A stretch of 64,000 nt of DNA from the NCBI GenBank assembly GCA_018902385.1, contig JABSSW010000055.1, forward strand, positions 229,823-293,822, written 5' to 3'. Below the pieces are notes generated by a model that saw only the letters and a list, made by a program, of their open reading frames with translations, was not told where the DNA came from and made no database searches. This document shows positions 56,990-64,000 of the stretch, piece by piece. This DNA is from Physcia stellaris (Eukaryota > Ascomycota > Lecanoromycetes > Caliciales > Physciaceae). Every line of letters starts with the position of its first letter. Position 1 is the first letter of the stretch. The position numbers and the translations under genes were made by a program.

Positions 56990-58600
56990 TGAATAAACAA
57001 AAAAATTCAAAAACATTTGATCGTGTTTTTTTCATATGTTGATCATTATATTTTTGAATTATTTCGAATTGTTACGAATCGATAAACGTTTACGTTGCTT
57101 TATAACGTATACAAAAAAATTGTGAATCGTAATAACGAATTGTATCAGATTTTTGTTTTGTCATATCAAACGACAAACGTTTAAATAAATTACAACGTTC
57201 GTTTGATAATTGAACGTAAAACGAATTGTTTTTCGTTTGATTAATTTTTGAAAATTTCGAATCAATTTTTATTGTTTGAACGAACAATATTGCATGTCGC
57301 AAAATTGTAATATCGCAAAACGTGAAACAAATTTGCGTTGATAAAAAAATTATCGCAATAAAATGTAAAAAACAATTCGATCGATAATAAAAACATCAAA
57401 TGTAAAATCGTTTTATTGATTTTGTTCAAAATTTTGATCATTTTTTGAATTTTTGCATGCAAATTTTTATGCATTTAATTCATTTAATGATTAAACAATC
57501 AAATTTTTCAAAACATGTCGAAACGTTTGCAAATTCAATTTTCGAATTGTTAAATACAAAAACATAACAATAATTCGTTTCACATAAGATCAGAACGTTG
57601 AAGTCAACAAAACATGATTTGTTTCGTATCATGACAATGTGTTTGTTACGATTTGTAAATCGAATCATTATTTCGTCAATTGCAACGAAAATAATTGATG
57701 TACAATAACGTCGAAAAAAACATTAAATCATCGAAACAATAAATTTTATTTTTCGAAAAATCGCGTTATAAATTGTTTGATTCGATTAAAAAATAAAATG
57801 TGAAAATAATTTTTCAATTGAGAAAATCGTAAAGTATTTTTGAATCGCATTATACAATGAATAAATTATTCGCCGTTTTTGATTCAATATTCGTTATTTT
57901 TAACGAATTTAATCATCGACATTATCATGAATCGTGTTTGAATAAACGTATTATTAATTAATTAGACGAAAACAATAAGTTTGCAAAAATAAATAAATAC
58001 AAAATGTTGAAATTGCAAACAATGTGCGACGTCAAATTTCAAATTACGTTAATTTCGACGTAAAATTAAAATATAATTCGTTGTTCGATCATATTATATC
58101 AATTATTTATTTATCAAATTTATTTGTCAAATTTATTTGTCAAATATGTTCGTAACATTATTTTTTTTTTCGCGAACGTCGTTTCGACGATTCGTCGTTG
58201 ATTCGAAACGAAAACGTTGTCGATTGTTTTGAACGAATTCAAAATTCGAAATTTTCACGATTATTATTTTTTGATTTTTTCAATATGTTGTATCAATTCA
58301 CAATTCAATAAAATCGAACAACAATTTTTGAAAATGATTTTGACACGATTCATTTTTTATGCGACGTAAATTTTGATTGTAAACAACGTCGAAACGATAA
58401 TAATGAAATTTAAAATTAAAAAAGAAAATTTTGAAACGAACGAATGAAATCAAAATGAATTCAAATTCAATTGCGATTTTCAAATTTTCATCGAACGTAA
58501 TTTCGATGAATATCAAAACGACAATTTTTTCGAAAACGACGACGATTCGCAAATGAATTTTGATCATCGATTTGAAAAATGAAAAAAATGATTTTGAATG
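56990..58600 (-). mobile_element. Degenerate piggyBac-type transposase
   Basis: Reading the minus strand, around 57700-57600 the frame gives VAIDEIMIRFTNRNKHIVMI followed by KSCFVDFNVLILCETNYCYV. This fits the first catalytic Asp segment of piggyBac (DDE_Tnp_1_7) transposases: DE-x-M, a basic GR-like stretch, then G-F/Y-K-x-x-x-LC. About 108 codons later, FYCDNFFINANLFHVLRYYN followed by CNIVRSNNKN matches the second-Asp segment (DN-x-F-x(3)-LF-x-x-LR, then G-T-x-R-x-N). The Asp codons are at 57677-57675 and 57354-57352. Stops interrupt all frames. The N-terminal part may reach to about 58.6 kb, and the outer limits are not defined. No terminal inverted repeats or TTAA borders were identified. 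Confidence 0.6.
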
Positions 58601-60929
58601 ATTTCGAATTTGCGACGATAAAATAAATTCGATGATAATCGTTTATTACGTCACGAACATTATCGAATTTATCGTTATCGACGTAATATCAAATTCGATT
58701 ATGCGATCAATTTGATCAATTGACACGATATTGAAAACGATCGTAACAATATCGAAATTGTAAAATATCGTTCATTTTTCATTCGAAATTTTCGTTAATT
58801 ACAACGAAATCGAATAATTCGTTGATTTGATTTTCGAAAAATTACAAAAATTTTTGCACAAAAATCAACAATGAAACACATCATAAATTCGCATTGTTTC
58901 AAATAATTCAAATTGATAAAAATTGTTCATACGTTTAAATATTTTGTATAAATCAAATTTTTGTCATCAAACTTGTCGAATGATTTAACGATTTTGATAT
59001 TTCGTCGATTCAAAAAAACGTAATTTTTTTCGACGTATTCGACGATTTTGCGATATTTGTTGATTTATGTCGTCATGCGTTTTTGAATTATTTCGACGTG
59101 AATTCGTATATAATCGAAAATGTTTTGCATTGTGTTTGTGATGTTTTTCGTTTTAACGATCAAAAATTGTTTTTTGTCGTGATATACGAAATAAAATTCG
59201 ATGAAAAATTCATACGTGAATGAAAATTCTTGTTGACGAAAAACGATGACAATTCAATAAATGCAAAAATCGCGTTATTGTTTGCAAATTCGATTATAAA
59301 TAATCAAACGTTTCAATCGTTTTGTATATAATTGCAATATTGTCGCAATTGTTTTTCGATGTTTTGATTGATTTTTTCGATTTGCTTATCAATTTTTAAA
59401 TGAAATATCGTGAAAAATTTACATTTGATGTCGAGAATTTTGCAAAAAGTTTGTTATACGAAAAACACGAATTGAAAATTTCGATTAAATGTTTTGAAAA
59501 AAAAACAAATCATGAATACGAAACACGTATTGAATGAATATTTTTGTTGTAATTTTAACATTCGTGTTTTCGTTTTTCGTTGTACAGAATACATAATGAC
59601 GTTTTTATTAAATTTGTCGATTATCGTGCAAATGACATTATGATCGTAAACGTCAAATAATTTCGTGATGAAATCAATAAAAATATTCGTTCAACGTTGC
59701 AAAAATATAATCAAAAAATGAATAATTCGTTTTTACGATTTTTGAAAATTTTAATTCGTTGACATTCGTGACAATTACGTACGTATCGACGAATTGTTTT
59801 GCGCATGTTAAATCAATAATAATCACGACGTAAAAAATTTTTCATGCGATTAAATTCAAAAAAATTCGATACGAAAAATGTGACGAACGTGCATCGAATT
59901 CAACATTTGACAAATTAACATCGTGTTAATATCGTTATTTTATCACATCGAATGTTAAAATCGAAAATCGTTTTGACGCATTCAAACGATTTAATTTTTT
60001 ACATATGTTTTTACAAATTTTCATGTATTTGCTTTTTATTTAAAAATTTTCGTGTAATTATGTATTAATTCAATCAATGCATAACATTTTACATTATTTT
60101 TAAATCATTCATTTTTTTCAAATTGTTCGAAATACGACAATTTATTCAATAAACAAAATTTCAAATTCAATCACGAAAATTTAAAACGTCATTTTCAAAA
60201 TTAAATTGAATAAAAAAATTCGATTTTATTCAACGAATCAACAAAAAAAACAAAAAATTCAATTCGTTTTAATGTTGTACAAAATTTTCAAAAAAGTGTT
60301 TATCGCGAAAATCGATGTATCAAATCGAATATATCGAAAAACGAATTGCAAAAATAATCGTCAAATTATCAATCAACAAACATTTATACGATAAATCGAA
60401 ATTCAACATTTATCGTTTTATCAAAAATTATTTATCATAATTCAACACTAATTATTTTATCGAAAATAACATTGATTTAAAATTGTTTTCGTTGTTTTTC
60501 ACGATCAAATTTTTAAAACACGATCATTTTTGAATATTTATTGTCGAATTCATTGAAACGAAATTTTTTTTCGTTAAAATTTCAATCATGTTTATTTTTA
60601 TCAACATTTTTTTTGTGATCATTTTTTCTAAATTTAAACGCAAAATTTTTAATCAAATTCAACAATTAACAATTTTTTCGAAAAATGATCAAATTATCGT
60701 CGATTCATTCAAATTGATAAAAAACATTTTTTTAAATTACGTTTTTTCGAAAAACGCAAATTACAATTCGAACGATACGAAACATACGATAAACATTTGT
60801 ATCGTCGAACAATTTCAACAATAAATTCGCAAAAAAATTTTCACGATATTGCAAATGTTAAATCAATTGAAAATCGATCGTGACGCGAAAATTCAAATTG
60901 TTTAAAATTAAAACGTTCACGTAAAAAAT

Positions 60930-63900
60930 TATAATTCGTTGATCAAAAATTTCGAAAAAATCGAAAAAAACAAAAAACACAATCGAGAAATCGTCAATTT
61001 ATTTCGACGAAAAAATAAAAATATAAATCAATTTAATGTCGATAAATTCAAATTCAACATCGAAAATAAAAAATTCAAAAAAAATAATCAAACGTTGCAA
61101 AACGAAATGAAAATTTTTCGAATGAATTTTACAACAACGTTCATTTTTCAAAATGATATCAAATTCAAAATCGAAAATGTTAAATTGATCAATCGTAATA
61201 TAAAATTACAAAATAAAATGAATTCATTAAAAATCAAAATATTATCGACGAATTTCACATCGTTCATCGATAAAAAAAACAAAAATGTGAAAATGATAAA
61301 TTTTTTCAAATTCAATGAAAATATTTCGAATTTTTTTTACGAAATTTGAAAACAATTCGTCAAAAACAAATTTATTGTCAATGTCGATTATTTCGTCGAT
61401 AAATATATCAAAACAACGATTTTTATCAATTGAATTGAAAACAAAATCAAAAAACATATTTTCGCAAAACGTAATGTCGATATTGTTTTTTTCAAAATTT
61501 TTCAAATGATTTTTGACGTTTTATTTTTAATTTACGCAAAAAAAAACAAAAAACGAAACATACGTAATAAATTCAAAATTTTTATCATGCGTATCAATCA
61601 ACGTTTTTCGAAATTTTTTTCGAAATTTTTGTTATTGTTCAATCAATTGTTTCATTATTCGCAACAAAATTTGACGAATGAATTTCGCGAAAAATTCATT
61701 TTTCAATTTCAACGAATCATTGTTAATAACGATCGATTTATCACGATCGAAAATTTGAAAAAATTGATTGAAAAAATAAATCAAAAATTTCATTTTTTCG
61801 AAATCACACGTTTCGAAAATTCGACATTTAAAAATATTTCACGAATTATTTTCAAAATATCAATTGTCAAAATCGTAATTCGTGATAACATGTTTAACGT
61901 CAAAAAAATCATGTTCGTCGTCGATCAAATTATCATGAAAATTTTTTATGATAAAAAAAACATCGATAAAAATTGTTATCGTTGTGAAAATTTCAATCAT
62001 TTGATACGAAATTTTTTTCTAAAATTATCGATATTTGATTATTCAAAAAATCAAACAAAAAAAACACTTTAACAATCAACGAAATAAATGAATTTTTTAA
62101 TGAATTTTCAAATCGAAATCGATTCAACTTTTTTTGATGATTATTTTAATGATATTAACAACGAAATTTTTCAATTCATGAATCGAAAACGTTTAAATCT
62201 TTTAAAATCGCGACGAAAATGTTGTTTATTTCAACAATGTCAAAAACATTCAACACGTTTAATAAATTTCAAAACAATTTTTAATAATTAAATGTACATT
62301 AATTTTCGATAAATACGAACATAATTTGCAAATTTTATTGATTACAAATGTTATTAAATACGTTTTTGTTGATAAAAAAATTGCGCAATTAATTTATGAA
62401 ACATTTTAAATAATTTTTGTGATTTTATTACGATCGAAATTCGTCAACGAATTCGATAATCGAAAAATTAAATTCATTATTCATGTTATTTATTTTACAT
62501 TTATTGTGCAAAATTATTTCGAAATCACGATTTTTATGTTCATTATCAAAATTGAAATTCATTTTTTAATATTAAATAAATTTTGAATAAACGTTTACGA
62601 AATCATTTTGAATATAAAAACGATAAAATTATTTTCAAATTCGATCGTTGTTTTCATTTCAAAACGTTCAAAATTTTGAAAATCAAAACGAACGATCAAT
62701 TTTTTAAAAAAATATATTTTTTATCGTCAACATTATCGATCAAACAATCGATATTGATGAATTTTCAAAATATCGAATTATTCAAAGACGATCAACGTCA
62801 TTTATGTCGAAAATTAATTTTTTTATCGTGAAAATTTCGAAAACGACGAATTTTTTTTTCAAAAACATATTGAATTTTAATTTTCGATATGTTATCGAAA
62901 AAATTGATAAAAAATATTTTTTTGTCAAATTTTCGAAAAAAAAACGAATTAAAATCATACGAGATTTTTAACAATTTATTTTCGTGAAAATTTTTTTCGA
63001 AAAAATCGAATTTAATCAAAAAATTTGTTCGACGATTTAATAAACGATTCAAAATTTCGATTTTCGATAAAAAACGACGAACAAAATTTCGATTTTGAAA
63101 CGTTTTTAAACGTCGTTTTTATCGACGTCGTTGTTTATCAATTTTTGACAAAATCGAAAAAAAAAAAAAATCAAAATCAAAACATTTTCGTTAATCATGA
63201 AAATATTAAACGAAATTATTGACGACGTTCAAAAAAATTTAATCAAAATAAAATTTGATTTCGATTTCGATTTCAAAAAAATTTTAAAATCATGAAACAA
63301 TTCGAAAAATTGAAACGAAAAATTTTTGATTTTTTTAAATGATTCGAAAACGTATTCAATTTCAAAAAAACAAATAAATTATTTTTTCACAAATTTTACG
63401 ATCACAAAATCGAATTGATCGAAAAACACGATTCAATTATTTCGAAATCGAATGTATTTTTATCGTTTAAAAAAATTCGAAATTTTTCAAAAATATTTTC
63501 ACGAAAATTTTTCAAAAAAAATTTATTAATTCAAACAAAACATTGTACGTATCGTTCATTTTATTCGTTGTCAAATCGAACGAACAATTTCGTTTTGTAT
63601 GAATTATCGAAAATTGAACGTTATAATCAAACACAACAATTATTCAATATCGTCATTTGAAAATTTTCGATTCGAATTATAAATTAAAATTTTTATTCAA
63701 ATTGGCTATTATATCGATTTTCAATAAATTTCGAAATTAATTCACAAATCCAGCACTTGATTATTTTTATATGCTCGTTAAACATTTACAAATATTCTGT
63801 ATTGTTTTTCGAATCGATCAAATTAACGATTAAACTGACAACATTATATAAACGATTGGTTATTTAATATATTAATCATTTTTGTCAAATATATTTAAAC

Positions 63901-64000
63901 GACATTTATTTACAACAAAATTCGACGAAAACATTTAACGACATTTCATTCAAATATAGAACACAACCTATAAAAAAATATCCATTAAAATCGCTTAACG
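60930..64000 (+). mobile_element. Degenerate Ty3-type LTR retrotransposon (gag-PR-RT)
   Basis: The plus strand, read through stops, gives a gag domain from about 61270 to 62072 (FSKFFSKFLLLFNQLFHYSQ and LTNEFREKFIFQFQRI resemble the retrotrans-gag core). A zinc-knuckle remnant CYRCENFNHLIRNFF lies near 61974-62020, with the last Cys replaced by Phe. A retropepsin-like region at about 62290-62720 has KYVFVDKKIAQLIYETF and, after a stop in place of Trp, a segment fitting the LG-x-x-WL-x-x-H motif. The start of the reverse transcriptase shows the family hallmark YDHKIEL at 63397-63417. Several internal stops are TGA where Trp is expected. Upstream, 60930-61270 is Lys/Asn-rich coil-like. LTRs were not found, and the element probably continues beyond the window. 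Confidence 0.65.

Larger units (their letters stand above)
55800..64000. repeat. AT-rich, repeat-mutated heterochromatin-like block
   Basis: About 8.2 kb of extreme AT richness continuing past the window edge. By eye, C is followed almost only by A or G, and G is preceded almost only by C or T; CT, CC, AG and GG are rare. In two 60-base stretches that I counted (61561-61620 and 61681-61740), all 17 C were followed by G (9) or A (8). Decayed transposon coding sequence can still be read on both strands (see the piggyBac and Ty3 entries). Open frames here are Lys/Asn/Phe/Ile-rich and not functional genes. The remaining parts (55.8-56.9, 58.6-60.9 kb) could not be assigned. The frame 56193-56435 has a Lys-rich coiled-coil look. 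Confidence 0.85.

Noticed and set aside
55966-63660. Lys/Asn/Phe-rich open frames in the AT-rich block as real genes
   Set aside because: Their composition follows the mutated DNA, they lack starts and introns in context, and the readable ones are transposon fragments.
55800-64000. Mitochondrial DNA insertion or native AT-rich gene set
   Set aside because: No mitochondrial genes, tRNAs or rRNAs are recognisable, and decayed nuclear transposon coding sequence is present on both strands.

Overview
The window is nuclear DNA of a filamentous ascomycete (Pezizomycotina). Genes are split by short spliceosomal introns, mostly 46-150 nt, with GTAAGT-type donors and CTAAC/CTGAC-like branch sites. The families are typical of that subphylum: fungal F-box proteins, DUF6594, fungal N-terminal (HeLo-like/STAND) domains, a NEW1 ABCF ATPase, a GH76 mannanase and monocarboxylate-type MFS carriers. 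The class cannot be fixed by reading alone. From about 55.8 kb to the end the DNA becomes a very AT-rich, repeat-derived block, so the genome is compartmentalised (two-speed).

Layout. 0-3.4 kb: a membrane-anchored aldehyde dehydrogenase (MSC7-like) and a small conserved hydrophobic protein. 4-12 kb: an F-box-like gene, an NCS1 nucleobase/allantoin-type permease and a frameshifted stand-alone adenylate-forming (A) domain gene. 12.7-20.8 kb: a conserved housekeeping block with NEW1 (ABCF translation ATPase), SRP receptor alpha (SRP101) and, divergently, YIF1 (ER-Golgi). 21.6-27.3 kb: a fungal N-terminal-domain protein, an APC-family amino-acid permease and a C2H2 zinc-finger protein. 27.3-32 kb is gene-poor. 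32-37 kb: an MFS carrier, a decayed STAND/ankyrin-type gene and an orphan zinc-binding protein. 40-47 kb: a GPI-anchored GH76 enzyme, synaptobrevin (SNC) and a secreted protein with two cysteine modules. 47-51 kb is gene-poor. 51-55 kb: an F-box/LRR-type protein and a fusion of a fungal N-terminal domain with a DUF6594 membrane domain. 55.8-64 kb: the AT-rich block, in which I can still read a piggyBac-type transposase (minus strand) and a Ty3-type gag-protease-RT (plus strand).

Functionally the window mixes secretory-pathway genes (SRP101, YIF1, SNC, GH76 cell-wall enzyme), translation (NEW1), transport (three carriers) and self/non-self-type regulatory proteins. No operon-like or biosynthetic cluster logic links them.

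The most unusual signal is the mutational signature of the AT-rich block. Cytosine is kept almost only before A or G and is lost before T or C. This is opposite to classical RIP, which consumes CpA. Other oddities are a 7-nt micro-exon and a GC-AG intron in the aldehyde dehydrogenase, a 32-nt intron in the zinc-finger gene, and several otherwise intact genes each broken by one small indel. Exon boundaries were inferred by eye from splice motifs, phase and family conservation, and were not tested against RNA.
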